Shown: positions 1-8,776, counted from the first letter of the stretch. The stretch: DNA of 64,000 bases from Chryseobacterium sp. MYb264 (GCF_035974275.1 NZ_CP142422.1:1736001-1800000), one strand, 5' to 3'. Numbers and translations are program-made. Notes: generated by a model from the sequence alone, not told the origin.

Positions 1-160
1 CATCAAATGCAAAAGGAACAACAGACCAAAAACCAGATCGGAATATATTGAAACATTTTTCAATTTCCTCTTCATCATCAAATTGAAAACCTAAAATAAT
101 ATCTGTCTCCTCATCTTTATATAATTTTTTCAAATCTTGATGTATCTTATTTAGTTTCAT
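1..160 (-). CDS. Putative immunity protein, 5' part only (runs off the window)
   Basis: The leftward frame starts with ATG at 158-160 and stays open to the window edge, giving 53 residues (MKLNKIHQDLKK...). The peptide is rich in acidic residues around positions 17-35. Its ATG overlaps the TGA of the preceding toxin-tip fragment (ATGA), the coupling typical of a toxin followed by its immunity gene. I do not recognise the family. The immunity role is inferred only from this overlap and from the position downstream of an effector gene and its own immunity candidate. Confidence 0.5.
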   Translation of the reverse strand, partial: MKLNKIHQDLKKLYKDEETDIILGFQFDDEEEIEKCFNIFRSGFWSVVPFAFD

Positions 161-300
161 AATTCAATTGGTTTTATAATGTGATTTCTCCATATTTGTC
201 CTGCTATTATTTTCAAATGCTCTATTGCTTGTGGGTGTTCAGATTTGTCTCCGTCATCATCACTTTTACTAAGTGCTGTAGCTACAGTCTCAATCCCCCG
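157..300 (-). pseudogene. Displaced C-terminal toxin tip, fragment
   Basis: A leftward frame with no start codon encodes 47 residues ending in ...KPIEL and a TGA that overlaps the next ATG. Upstream, the frame runs into the REP-like hairpin at 304-324 and stops there. It looks like the extreme C-terminus of a toxin whose body has been lost, with its immunity gene retained next to it. The REP/RAYT element at about 301-985 now separates it from the intact effector and immunity pair. The toxin family cannot be told from so short a piece. Confidence 0.45.
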
Positions 301-303
301 CTG

Positions 304-324
304 CCGCACGATTGCATCGTGTGG
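304..324. repeat. REP-like hairpin, left flank of RAYT gene
   Basis: CCGCACGA and TCGTGTGG form an 8-bp stem with one wobble pair around a 5-base loop (TTGCA). A related hairpin in opposite order lies on the other side of the RAYT gene at 958-981, and another copy is at 57291-57311. Palindromes flanking a REP-associated tyrosine transposase are the usual arrangement of a REPtron. Confidence 0.7.
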
Positions 325-334
325 TTTACATTAT

Positions 335-901
335 TTATAAATCAAACATTCTAAAAACAACAACATAATCTAAAAGTCCTTTTTCATCAGAATAATCTAT
401 TGCACTGCTGTATCTATAATCCTCCGCACGGAAAACTAAACCTGCTTCTACAGGATTTTGATGTATATAATTAATTTTCTGCCAAATCACTCTGTTGCTC
501 CACAATTCAATAGGTTTATTATCATGTCTCCAAAATTGATATTGGGTTACATTTGATGCTTTTAAACCTTCTTTAAGAAAGAAATTTAATAAAAATTCTT
601 TTCTGCTTTCTGTAGGATTTTCCTTGATTGCTGTCACAATTGCTTTACTTGTAAATCTTTTTAAATCACCAATCAAAAGTTCTGGTTTCTGCCCATTTAC
701 ACTCCTGAAAACTAAATGTACATGACTTGACATGATGCACCATGCATGAATTTCCATTCATTTATTCTTTTGGCAAAATCTTAAACTTTCTAAAAAAATT
801 TCTTTGTATTCATTTCTGATAAAAACATCCAGCCAACCTACAACAGCAAAACTTATGAAATATAATCCTTCAGGATTGTAGAACTTGTAATTACGACTCA
901 T
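335..901 (-). pseudogene. REP-associated tyrosine transposase (RAYT, IS200-like Y1 family), interrupted by a stop codon
   Basis: The Y1 transposase catalyses single-strand transfer at REP hairpins. The frame starts at ATG 899-901 (MSRNYKFYNPEGLYFISFAVVGW) and would give 188 residues, a normal RAYT length. The HUH metal-binding pair is visible in CIMSSHVHLVF, and WSNRVIWQKINYIHQNPV carries the conserved tyrosine region. Codon 48 is TGA (758-760), just before MEIHAWCIM, where family members usually have a sense codon such as Gly or Trp. Reading resumes in the same frame, so this is one nonsense mutation rather than a shorter gene. The copy is probably inactive unless the stop is read through or translation restarts at 757. 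Confidence 0.8.
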
Positions 902-957
902 CAATTATGTTTTTATAAAGATAAAAACTTTTTAAGAAATTATTGGATAATAAAAAT

Positions 958-981
958 GCCACACGAAAGGATTCGTGCGGC
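958..981. repeat. REP-like hairpin, right flank of RAYT gene
   Basis: GCCACACGAA and TTCGTGCGGC pair around the loop AGGA, with one wobble position. It is followed by CAGCGGGGGG. It is the mirror image of the element at 304-324, and the two bracket the RAYT pseudogene. Confidence 0.7.
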
Positions 982-1039
982 AGCGGGGGGGGAAGCTCCT
1001 AAAAATAGAAACCTCGCTTTTATAATGTATTTTAAGGAT

Positions 1040-1594
1040 TTATTTATCTTTTAAATACTCTTCTAAACTCCATTCATCAGTTGGCTCTAAATAACGCTCT
1101 ATTTTTACAGGTTTACCTAAATTATGTAGACGTAAGCTTTTATTTTCATCACCTCCGACATGTCTCCATTCTTTAGCATCTGAACTCACAATAAAATCAG
1201 AAATAATTTTTAATTTTTCATTAATTAGAGTAACTAAAAAACATTCTGTTATTTTTTTTATTGATTTGTTTGGATTTGAAAAAGAAACATAACATGCCCA
1301 AACTGCGCCATATTTTTCATGAATATATTCACTAATTTTAAATAAATAACGTGGAATTGGGTAAGAACTCTTTTTGGATTGCTCGTAAAAACGATCAGAA
1401 AATGGAGAGACTATTTTACCTTTAATGTTAAATTCTACTTTTTTTTCAGAATCGTACTGATCTTCACAGTAAACGTTCAGCTCTTTTTCTACAAATTCAT
1501 TATATTTATTAATATCATCTTTGTTTCTTTGTAAATGTATTGCTATTTGTTCTTTTTCAAAAACAATACCTATAAATGTTTTAATTTTTTCCAT
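1040..1594 (-). CDS. Putative immunity protein of the left effector
   Basis: This is a soluble protein of 184 residues without a signal peptide or membrane segment. Its start overlaps the stop of the 1344-residue effector gene by one base (TAATG), so the two are translationally coupled. I do not recognise the fold. Visible features are a Lys/Glu-rich N-terminal half and a central segment YGAVWACYVSF. Small genes directly after polymorphic toxins nearly always encode the cognate immunity protein, so that role is inferred, here against the NS_2-like nuclease domain of the upstream gene. Base composition is very AT-rich, as in other toxin/immunity tips in the window. Confidence 0.6.
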   Translation of the reverse strand: MEKIKTFIGIVFEKEQIAIHLQRNKDDINKYNEFVEKELNVYCEDQYDSEKKVEFNIKGKIVSPFSDRFYEQSKKSSYPIPRYLFKISEYIHEKYGAVWACYVSFSNPNKSIKKITECFLVTLINEKLKIISDFIVSSDAKEWRHVGGDENKSLRLHNLGKPVKIERYLEPTDEWSLEEYLKDK

Positions 1595-4500
1595 TATGAT
1601 TCAATATTAAATAATTTATTTAGCCAAATATCACCATTTCTTGTTTCAGCAGTAATTGGCTCATGATCTATACTTACACCATCAATATTTATAAAAGCTT
1701 CATAAGTAACCTGTTCACAACGCCTTGGAAGCTGCTTCATTCTTTGCAGTTTTAGTAATGTTGCTTTCTTCTCTTTATCAGTCATACCTGTATGTACAGC
1801 TTTTAATGTTTCTACCATAGGATCTTCTTCTAATACTTGATAAGTAGAAGCTACTATTAAGTCAAAAGTAACAAAATTATCTTTATAGTTCTTCATTTCC
1901 GCTTCAATTCCTTCTTGGATTATTGTTTCAGCTGCAAACATAGTCTTTTTGTTAAACGGATCAGAAGTTAAAATTAGATTCAATCCTTTCTTATAACCCG
2001 AACCCAAAAACTGATCCCCAATAATATGAGCTGAATTTAGCTTCAAACCATAATTGTACTTTGCTAATTGTCCTGCAGGTGATGTAAGCCCGCGAAAACC
2101 TATTTTTTTTAAGGCAAGATTTTTACCTTCGTTTACATGTCTTACAACTCGTTTGTTTACATCTTCTACATTAATTGTAATGGTAAAATCTTGTTGTCCA
2201 TATTCGTGAGCCTCTTTATCATAATAATAAGTTACACTTACTTGATGATCTCCAATAGCATCTAATCTTACTTCTTTCGGCTCAAACTCTTTATGCTCTC
2301 CTCCATCATTATCAAAAATGTCTCTTAATTGATAGGTATCTCCAAAGTTTTGGATTATTCGACCTAATTTTTGCATTTTATCTTGAGCTTTATCTATTTC
2401 AGTTTGGGTTCCTGAACCCTCTGCTTTTTCTAATTCTTTTTCTGTACGATCCTGTATATTCGTTAGTCTAATTAATTGATGTTTTATAAGTTCTGATTTA
2501 CCTTTAAAAGCGTTTGAAGTTGGATATCTTTCAACTTGTTTTTTTGCTCGATCTAGTTTTACAGAAAGTTTAGCTTTTTTACTTTCCATATAAATCTCAT
2601 TATCCTCAAAAGTTAATGTGTGAGATTTTCCAGACATAGAAAAAGATTCAGAAGTAATGTGATCTTTCTCTTTATTGTCTTTTTGGTCTTTCTTATTTTT
2701 CTCTTTTTTATCCAAGCCAAATTTTTTGACTCCCATTTTACCAAGTAATCCTTTAGCCTTCACTTTCACAAAATTCCAGAACTTCACTATCGCATTCTCA
2801 ATACGCAGACGTATTTTTCGGATAACGCCCAATACTTTATCTGCCAATCCGCCAATCCCTAATAATGAAGCTAAGAAACCAATCAATACAGGAACCGCTC
2901 TTCCCAAAGCATTTTCTATCGATTTGGCTACGGCGCCTACATTTCCACTGGCAATTGCTTTGATGCTGTCTGTAAATGCTTTTACCAATTCCATGATTTG
3001 CGCAGCTCTCTGGATGAAGAATTTCACCACATCTATAATTGCCATGGCGGCTTTTATAAATGCTCCTACCGGAGTCAGTAATCCCATCACCCATTTAATT
3101 CCCGCCTGAATCACCTGCGTTTGAACGATATCCATAATGGCATCCATCACCGTTGTTTTAAGGTCGGCAAATTGGTCTTTAAGATATCCCCAAAGTCCGG
3201 CAACACCTTCTTTACGAACAATCTGTACCATTTCAAATCCTGTCTCCAGCACTTTCATAACAGGTTCTCCTATCACTCTGGCTCCGATGGCTCTAATTCC
3301 GCCCCAAGTTAAACCAAGCACCTGCGAGGTAATAGAGAACACTCCTTTTAAAGAAAATACATCTTCCGGCATCGTTAAAGAAATACCTTTCATTGCTCCG
3401 GTCAGCCATCCGAAGAAACCTGTTTTAAGGTGAGTCCAGATATTGGCTCCGAAATTGGTAAATCCTTGCGAAACTCCGGCAATAAGGTTTTTGAAGAACC
3501 CTATTGGATCCATAATAATCGCCTGAATCGCACTGATAACGCCAGACAATAAATTGGTAAGAGTATTTTTAATTTCGATAATAATAGCAAATACACTGGT
3601 TTTCAGCATATCAAGCGCCTGATTTACCAATCCGCTATTTTGTGTTTTTAATTCAGCAATTCTAGTATCGATACTTGCGATATTATCGGCATATTTTTTA
3701 GCCAGTACATCAATTAACGCATCTTTTTTACTGTTTACGCTTTCTTCCAGTGCATTGAATTTGCTTTGAATCTCATTAATAGCATCTTTTCCTATCTTCC
3801 TTAAGCTTGGCGATAAACTGTTGACATAATTCTGTACGTCTTTTTTGCCTTTAGCAATTCTGGTTTTCGCTGCATTTAACTGGTTGGTTACATGGGTTGC
3901 AATATCATTAATATATCGATCCATTGTTTTAACGTAAAGCTCTTTACCACTTACAAAGTATTCATCGACTTCAGGAGGTAAGCCGACAAGCTGATCTTTC
4001 AGCCATTTACCTGCCAAACCTAGAACGCCATAATCTGCATACGCATCTCCATAACGTTTCTTTTTATAAGCCTTCATTCCCTGATCTACATGATCTTCAA
4101 ATGCTTTCTTGGCTTTTTTACTTCCGTCATCAAACTGTTTGGCCACCGATGTATCCAGATTCTTTAAAATACCATCTACATCTGCTTTGGAGCTGACATA
4201 AATACCATTGATATGGTCTGCAATTTCTTTTCGTTTCTGACTGTCTTTAGATGAAGTTTGTTTTTGATCACCCTGCACATTGCCTAGTCCGCCTTTTCTC
4301 GCACCATGCATTCCACTGATGTGACTCGCGGCCTTTTCTTGTGCATCATTACGGGTTTTGTTAAGCTCCTTGCTTTCGTTGGTTCTAAACTGTTGAGTTG
4401 CCGCAACACTCTGGGTTTTGGCTTTATTTTTTTGATCTAAAGCTTCCGTAAACGTAGGTTCATTGGATTTTGCAAGCATCGTATCGGTAACTCCGTTAGC

Positions 4501-5628
4501 TTTCATCTCACTGTCAATACTCGCGGTCTGCTCTTTAATAGGCTGTTCTACGCTTGCTGCAGTTCTTTTTACAGGCATCGCTTTAGCAGCATTTGGAGTA
4601 GACGGAGCTTTACCTACATTTTGTGTTGGCATTTTTGCAACTGCACGATGAGGCTGTGATGCAATATCCGGTTTTGTTGCGGTAGCAGAAGCAATATCAT
4701 TGGCGGCAACATTCTTCTCTTTCTTCACGTCACCGACTGCTTTCTGGTTGACCTCGTCTATATTGTTGTGCTTTTCAAACTCGTCGGCTTGTTTTTCATT
4801 TTCCGGAAGTTTGATATTGTGTATTTTTGCGCTTAGCAAAGCTTTGAAATCTTCTTTTTTGAACATTCCAGGATCCTGCGCACCCATGAAATTTACCTGG
4901 CTCGCCTGTGCCAAACTCTCGCGCTCGTTACTTGGTGATGGAGCTGCAGCTTGTGCATCGTTTGTTGCTTTGCCTGATGGCTCATGCTGTTTTTGCTGCT
5001 TAGCCGTACTGCCAATTTTTCCGCTTAATGCCGTAAACTCAGGATTGTTATTCGCATTTGGTGATACCTTTTCAATTTCGGCTGCTTCTGCTTTGTCCGG
5101 ATTAACTGCTTGAGACTGATCTGCATCCGATTTAATTGGCGCTCCTTTTTTCTCTGAAAGTTTTACAGTAGGGTTTGTTTCTTCAATTTTTTTATTTTGT
5201 TGATGAACCATCGCCTGCTCTTCCATTGTCTTAGGCAGATAGGTTCCGGATTTAAGGTCATGATAATCCCGTGCCTGATTAATACTCAGGCTGGCCATAT
5301 ATCCTTTTTCCAGTGCTTTGGTATCGGGATGGTTAAGATCTCCGGTTTGTTGATAGCTTTCCTGAAATCTTCCGTGCATCACTTTAGCGCCCTGGTCATA
5401 AATGGTTGAAGAACCGTGAACGGCCGCAATGGTTCCATTTAAACCCATTCTGCTGTTTCCAAAATTGGCTGAACCATTTTTCGCAGAGGGCTCTCCAGTC
5501 TGCTGGGTCTGTGCATTTGCCACTTCCGTCTCGGACAGATGAATCACCGCCGGGGCTTTCTGCTTTTGCTTACTGCCTTGGTGTTTGTGGGCTTTATTGT
5601 CTATTTCTACAGGTTTTGCTGCTTTCAT
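1594..5628 (-). CDS. Giant modular eCIS-associated effector with C-terminal DNA/RNA non-specific endonuclease-like domain
   Basis: The protein has 1344 residues. Residues 1-145 closely match the N-terminus of the 1330-residue protein at 36576 (shared MKAAKPV, RMGLNG, TIYDQG, LKSGTYLPKTMEEQA). Residues 145-480 are low-complexity and Ala/Lys/Gln-rich. Residues 480-660 are predicted coiled coil. About 670-960 is a hydrophobic helical module of the type I associate with large eCIS/DUF4157-linked proteins, although no HExxH metallopeptidase motif is present. The C-terminal 200 residues carry NSAHIIGDQFLGSGY near residue 1198, resembling the (G/A)H-I-x-G-x-x-F-x-G-x-G motif of Endonuclea_NS_2 nucleases, with Ala in place of the usual Gly before His. 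The following gene is its likely immunity partner. Delivery by the adjacent injection system is inferred from location and the shared N-terminus. Confidence 0.8.
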   Translation of the reverse strand: MKAAKPVEIDNKAHKHQGSKQKQKAPAVIHLSETEVANAQTQQTGEPSAKNGSANFGNSRMGLNGTIAAVHGSSTIYDQGAKVMHGRFQESYQQTGDLNHPDTKALEKGYMASLSINQARDYHDLKSGTYLPKTMEEQAMVHQQNKKIEETNPTVKLSEKKGAPIKSDADQSQAVNPDKAEAAEIEKVSPNANNNPEFTALSGKIGSTAKQQKQHEPSGKATNDAQAAAPSPSNERESLAQASQVNFMGAQDPGMFKKEDFKALLSAKIHNIKLPENEKQADEFEKHNNIDEVNQKAVGDVKKEKNVAANDIASATATKPDIASQPHRAVAKMPTQNVGKAPSTPNAAKAMPVKRTAASVEQPIKEQTASIDSEMKANGVTDTMLAKSNEPTFTEALDQKNKAKTQSVAATQQFRTNESKELNKTRNDAQEKAASHISGMHGARKGGLGNVQGDQKQTSSKDSQKRKEIADHINGIYVSSKADVDGILKNLDTSVAKQFDDGSKKAKKAFEDHVDQGMKAYKKKRYGDAYADYGVLGLAGKWLKDQLVGLPPEVDEYFVSGKELYVKTMDRYINDIATHVTNQLNAAKTRIAKGKKDVQNYVNSLSPSLRKIGKDAINEIQSKFNALEESVNSKKDALIDVLAKKYADNIASIDTRIAELKTQNSGLVNQALDMLKTSVFAIIIEIKNTLTNLLSGVISAIQAIIMDPIGFFKNLIAGVSQGFTNFGANIWTHLKTGFFGWLTGAMKGISLTMPEDVFSLKGVFSITSQVLGLTWGGIRAIGARVIGEPVMKVLETGFEMVQIVRKEGVAGLWGYLKDQFADLKTTVMDAIMDIVQTQVIQAGIKWVMGLLTPVGAFIKAAMAIIDVVKFFIQRAAQIMELVKAFTDSIKAIASGNVGAVAKSIENALGRAVPVLIGFLASLLGIGGLADKVLGVIRKIRLRIENAIVKFWNFVKVKAKGLLGKMGVKKFGLDKKEKNKKDQKDNKEKDHITSESFSMSGKSHTLTFEDNEIYMESKKAKLSVKLDRAKKQVERYPTSNAFKGKSELIKHQLIRLTNIQDRTEKELEKAEGSGTQTEIDKAQDKMQKLGRIIQNFGDTYQLRDIFDNDGGEHKEFEPKEVRLDAIGDHQVSVTYYYDKEAHEYGQQDFTITINVEDVNKRVVRHVNEGKNLALKKIGFRGLTSPAGQLAKYNYGLKLNSAHIIGDQFLGSGYKKGLNLILTSDPFNKKTMFAAETIIQEGIEAEMKNYKDNFVTFDLIVASTYQVLEEDPMVETLKAVHTGMTDKEKKATLLKLQRMKQLPRRCEQVTYEAFINIDGVSIDHEPITAETRNGDIWLNKLFNIES

Positions 5629-5672
5629 AGGCTTCGTTTTTTAGTTTTCATATTGATTTTTTAAGGCATACA

Positions 5673-5697
5673 AAACGCAATTATGACAATTGCGTTT
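5673..5697. other. Perfect 10-bp inverted repeat upstream of the left effector
   Basis: AAACGCAATT and AATTGCGTTT flank a 5-base spacer (ATGAC), 45 bases before the effector start. It could be an operator, or a weak terminator for transcription arriving from the right; there is no long T-tract. Apart from this, 5629-5984 holds no gene I can support. Confidence 0.5.
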
Positions 5698-5984
5698 CAT
5701 AGACCTGTTGAATGTGAAAAATCAAACCGGGAACGGCAGATTTTTTTTAAAGAATGTAAGTAATAAGAAGTGGCATCCGACTTTGATGAGAAACAGGTAA
5801 TGCGAAATCACTTCACGTTTTTATTCTCTTGTTGTTTTGAGTTTTCAGGTTATCCGGTTCAAAATTCACTCTTTTTTATAAGAATTCCTTGTTTTCTGAA
5901 CCGTAGATTCTGTAGTTGCAGCCGTCTGTTTTTCAACATCCGGGCTTCAATGGTTTAATTTAGTTTTGAGCTGGTATTCAATGG

Positions 5985-6374
5985 TTATTTTTTGATCTGA
6001 TCCTCAGGAAGATTCGTTACTTCTTCCTCCAGAGGCTGTCTTTCTGTTCTTACCCCGTAACGGTTATCAATAAAAAGATTCACTGCTTTATCAATCCAGT
6101 TGGGAAGATTGATGGTGATCATTTTTAAAAATTTATCATAGCCATAGCCCAGGACAAACAGTATTCCCGTAGAATACCATTTGTCATGAAGCTCTGCCCT
6201 GTTCATTAAGTAGCTCATGGTAAAACCTACGATCACAACAATCACCAGCGTGATAAAGTGTTCCCAAGGTCTTTTTTTTTCTTTATTCTGTATTGAGATC
6301 AATACCCTCAGCAAGCCCCCCGAAAATGCGATGGCAGTTCCTATTAAGAGCGCTTTTATACTATCAAGATTCAT
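5985..6374 (-). CDS. Small membrane protein, holin-like
   Basis: The 129-residue protein has three predicted membrane segments, at about residues 5-26, 39-58 and 66-86. It ends in a charged, Glu-rich cytoplasmic tail (ERQPLEEEV...). This size and layout resemble phage holins, which release phage or tailocin particles by permeabilising the membrane. eCIS particles also need cell lysis for release, and the position between an effector gene and an S24 repressor fits a lysis gene. No endolysin is visible in the window, so this is a candidate only. It could instead be an unrelated phage-derived membrane protein. Confidence 0.5.
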   Translation of the reverse strand: MNLDSIKALLIGTAIAFSGGLLRVLISIQNKEKKRPWEHFITLVIVVIVGFTMSYLMNRAELHDKWYSTGILFVLGYGYDKFLKMITINLPNWIDKAVNLFIDNRYGVRTERQPLEEEVTNLPEDQIKK

Positions 6375-6429
6375 TTTTCTTATCTTTTATTTATTTAAAT
6401 TCAATTTTTCCTTAGCCTATGGATACCTG

Positions 6430-6597
6430 TTATTCGAGATCCAGCATGTACATATCGTCTAAAAACCTTTTGCTTTTTCGCATGTTTTCATTTTCATCTG
6501 CATAGGCCAGCTCGTCGATAAGATCACTGATATTTTTTCTTGGATTCTGCAGTTTTTCTCTGTTTTTCTTTATTTTTTGTCTTCTCTTTTTTTTCAT
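6430..6597 (-). CDS. Small basic-acidic protein, unknown
   Basis: An ATG at 6595-6597 opens a 55-residue frame, MKKKRRQKIKKNREKLQ at the N-terminus and ISDLIDELAYADENENM in the middle, ending in ...MYMLDLE. The very basic start and helical acidic second half look like a real small protein rather than random translation. A competing 65-residue frame on the same strand (6524-6721) overlaps its first half. I cannot assign a function. It sits in the island of small genes next to the holin-like gene. Confidence 0.4.
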   Translation of the reverse strand: MKKKRRQKIKKNREKLQNPRKNISDLIDELAYADENENMRKSKRFLDDMYMLDLE

Positions 6598-6936
6598 GGT
6601 TACTGATTTTTTTTGTTAACGAACAGTTTTTAAGCTTTTTAAAATTTCTCCCACAGGCCGACAGCTCCTCCGCTTCAGGTTCGTGATTTTCCTGAAGATC
6701 TCTCTTAAAAAGGCAAAACATTTTTTTACCTTTTCAGTTAATCTTTACATATGGGAAAGACTTTGAGCACCCTTGCCGGGTCAGTTATTCAGGTAATGAA
6801 TACTCAAATCAGGGTATATTTTCGGAAGTATTATATAAACACCTACATAATTAGGCATCAACACTGAATGATGACTCAACTTCACAGCTGTATTTTACAC
6901 TTTTTAAATTTTTAAAATCTGTTGTATTGTTACATT

Positions 6937-7095
6937 TCAGGCTTGCAAAAGAATATTATAGATCGTTCTTTCGGACAGGAACAGCATTTCTGTTAATTCT
7001 GTTACAATCACCTTCATCTGTTTATCCTGATTACGTTTTACATAATCGATGACGAAATCTTTTCTTTTTTCTACTAGTTCTTTACTACGTTTCAT
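6937..7095 (-). CDS. Small helix-turn-helix-like protein
   Basis: ATG at 7093-7095 opens a 52-residue frame that begins MKRSKELVEKRKDFVIDYV and ends ELTEMLFLSERTIYNILLQA. The C-terminal half has the pattern of a helix-turn-helix recognition unit (LTEMLFLSERTIYNIL), like the HTH of resolvases or of small phage regulators. It may be a DNA-binding regulator of the neighbouring lysis/effector island. The function is not known to me; the coding assignment rests on sensible amino-acid composition and the HTH pattern. Confidence 0.5.
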   Translation of the reverse strand: MKRSKELVEKRKDFVIDYVKRNQDKQMKVIVTELTEMLFLSERTIYNILLQA

Positions 7096-7186
7096 GTTGG
7101 TTAAAAGTTTTTATATGTTAAAAGTTTGTTTTTAAACTGAACAGATTTTTAATTCCTTTACTGTTCAGCGGAGTCAACAAGAATCC

Positions 7187-7212
7187 TTAAAGACTATTAT
7201 TCAAGTCTTTAA
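7187..7212. other. Perfect 9-bp inverted repeat (9-8-9)
   Basis: TTAAAGACT and AGTCTTTAA are separated by eight bases, about 90 bases upstream of the small HTH gene. The size and spacing equal those of the inverted repeat at the eCIS operon promoter (33543-33568), although the sequence differs. The surrounding stretch 7096-7825 holds no gene I can support. Confidence 0.4.
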
Positions 7213-7825
7213 AATAATTATTCACTGTTATAAATTTTGGTTTTTCAGAAGTTGAAATCCTGTATTCCCCGCCGGAATACGACTTCAGATTCTTTGTTCT
7301 GCATTTTGCTTCTGTAAATAGAAATCTATTGAATGTTTATAAGGAATCGATATTTTATAAACAGTAAATAGCTGGCCTTTACTTTTCTTTTTTATGAAAG
7401 AGCTCAATAATTTTACTTAAAAAACCGGACAGCTTCCACAAATGGGTTCGTTATTTAAAATGTTTCAACTTTCTGCTGACTATCATAATTCATCGATATC
7501 TTATGTTAAGCAACAGCGTTCATCTACATTTCATTACTATTTAATTTTATTCATCAAAAAAACATGCACACATTTCATTATTAAAAACACTTAAACACGA
7601 ACAAAAATCAATTAAACCCTTCAAAAAAGCGAAATACTCTCATTTAACCAGGTAAAAAAAGTGACCACCATCTCAATTCAAGCCTAATAAAACGGAAAAT
7701 TAAACATCTTACAGAAGAAGGAGTCAATTATAAAACTATTGTTCATATTTCTGATAAAACTTATATCCATAAGATTATCAATGTATTTAAATATTAAAAT
7801 AAAATTAAAATAAAAATATATTTTG

Positions 7826-7833
7826 TATATTTG
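7826..7833 (+). promoter_or_regulatory. -7 promoter element of the S24 repressor gene
   Basis: TATATTTG matches the Bacteroidota -7 consensus TAnnTTTG and lies 111 bases before the chosen start codon. A palindrome lies just downstream of the expected transcription start. Confidence 0.55.
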
Positions 7834-7865
7834 CACTATTCTGTCTTAATGACGAAACAAATATA

Positions 7866-7878
7866 CGAACAATGTTCG
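7866..7878. promoter_or_regulatory. Candidate operator of the S24 repressor
   Basis: CGAACAATGTTCG is a perfect palindrome with a one-base centre. It lies about 25 bases downstream of the predicted transcription start and upstream of the repressor gene. GAAC-n-GTTC sites are typical of LexA-type repressors, so autoregulation is the simplest reading. Confidence 0.55.
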
Positions 7879-7943
7879 CTTTTTGAAAATAAAAAATGAT
7901 TTTTTTACACATTTTTTCAACAAATAACTATAAACATATCAAA

Positions 7944-8606
7944 ATGAACTATTTAGAATTCAAAGAAATCCGAAAGAAGCTAAACATGAAGCAGGCTGAT
8001 ATCGCAAAATCTATAGGAGTCGGCACCCGGGCTGTACAATATTGGGAAAAAGGCGAACGAAAAATTCCGGAAACCACAGCTTATTTTGTAACCAATCTTT
8101 TGCATGAACATGAAAACAAAATCAATGACAGCGCGTCACCTGTAGTTTTTTCCGACCTGAAGATCATGAACGTTCCGCTGGCCAACCAGTATGCACAAGC
8201 CGGCTATCTGCATAATTTCGCAGATGAGGAATATATAGAAAGCCTGCCCACCATTCCTTTTACCGATGATGTAGAGCACCGCGGTGAATATATGTGTTTT
8301 GAGGTGAAAGGTGACAGCATGGATGACGGATCCTACGAAAGCTATCTGGAAGGTGACATTATATTATGCCGGAATATCAGACAGGACTACTGGCTGAGCA
8401 GGCTGCATTATGATAAATGGGATTTTGTGATCGTACACAAGGAGAAAGGAATTCTGGTAAAAAGAATCATCAACCATGATGTGGAAAAAGGCATCATCAC
8501 CCTTCATTCTCTCAATGAATATTATGATGATTTCGAAATCCACCTTCAGGATGTTGCCAAGCTTTTTAATATTATAAGCACCAGACGTAAGAATAACAGA
8601 AGATAA
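7944..8606 (+). CDS. S24-family transcriptional repressor (CI/LexA-like)
   Basis: From ATG 7944 the protein has 220 residues; an upstream ATG at 7896 adds a 16-residue extension that does not resemble the HTH start (MNYLEFKEIRKKLN), so I chose the later one. Residues 4-35 form an XRE-type HTH (MKQADIAKSIGVGTRAVQYW). The C-terminal half is a LexA/S24 peptidase with catalytic Ser125 (VKGDSMDDGS) and Lys173 (ILVKRI). An Ala-Gly pair at 86-87 (AQAGYL) fits the self-cleavage site. Such repressors are inactivated through RecA filaments after DNA damage. A palindromic operator lies upstream. It is the only obvious global switch beside the eCIS operon and effector, and may control them. Confidence 0.85.
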   Translation: MNYLEFKEIRKKLNMKQADIAKSIGVGTRAVQYWEKGERKIPETTAYFVTNLLHEHENKINDSASPVVFSDLKIMNVPLANQYAQAGYLHNFADEEYIESLPTIPFTDDVEHRGEYMCFEVKGDSMDDGSYESYLEGDIILCRNIRQDYWLSRLHYDKWDFVIVHKEKGILVKRIINHDVEKGIITLHSLNEYYDDFEIHLQDVAKLFNIISTRRKNNRR

Positions 8607-8630
8607 TTTACTAAAAAAGCTGTTATACTG

Positions 8631-8753
8631 AAGAGGCTGTCCTAAAAGTCAAATATCCCTTTTGAGAATTTAATATTTGCATAGACCTTTTCTATAGGGG
8701 CACGAAGAAAATCGACAAAAAAGAGGCTGCCCAAACTTTTTGGACAGTCTCTT
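8631..8753. mobile_element. Miniature inverted-repeat element, 123 bp
   Basis: The first 19 bases (AAGAGGCTGTCCTAAAAGT) and the reverse complement of the last 19 (AAGAGACTGTCCAAAAAGT) match at 17 positions. No coding capacity lies between. The terminal sequence resembles insertion-sequence ends, so this may be a non-autonomous derivative; I cannot name the parent family. Confidence 0.5.
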
Positions 8754-8757
8754 GCTT
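8721..8757. terminator. Bidirectional terminator between S24 repressor and eCIS operon end
   Basis: AAGAGGCTGCCC and GGACAGTCTCTT pair around AAACTTTTT. T-runs follow on both strands (GCTTTTTT on +, TTTTTTG on -). It lies between two convergent genes. It forms the right end of the miniature element, so a transposable-element end seems to have been taken over as terminator. Confidence 0.7.
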
Positions 8758-8776
8758 TTTTAGATTTACTTATGGT

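Noticed and set aside
6524..6721. 65-residue leftward frame (MFCLFKRDLQENHEPEAEE)
   Set aside because: It overlaps the more convincing 55-residue frame at 6430-6597; its second half is Lys/Glu low complexity produced by the other frame.
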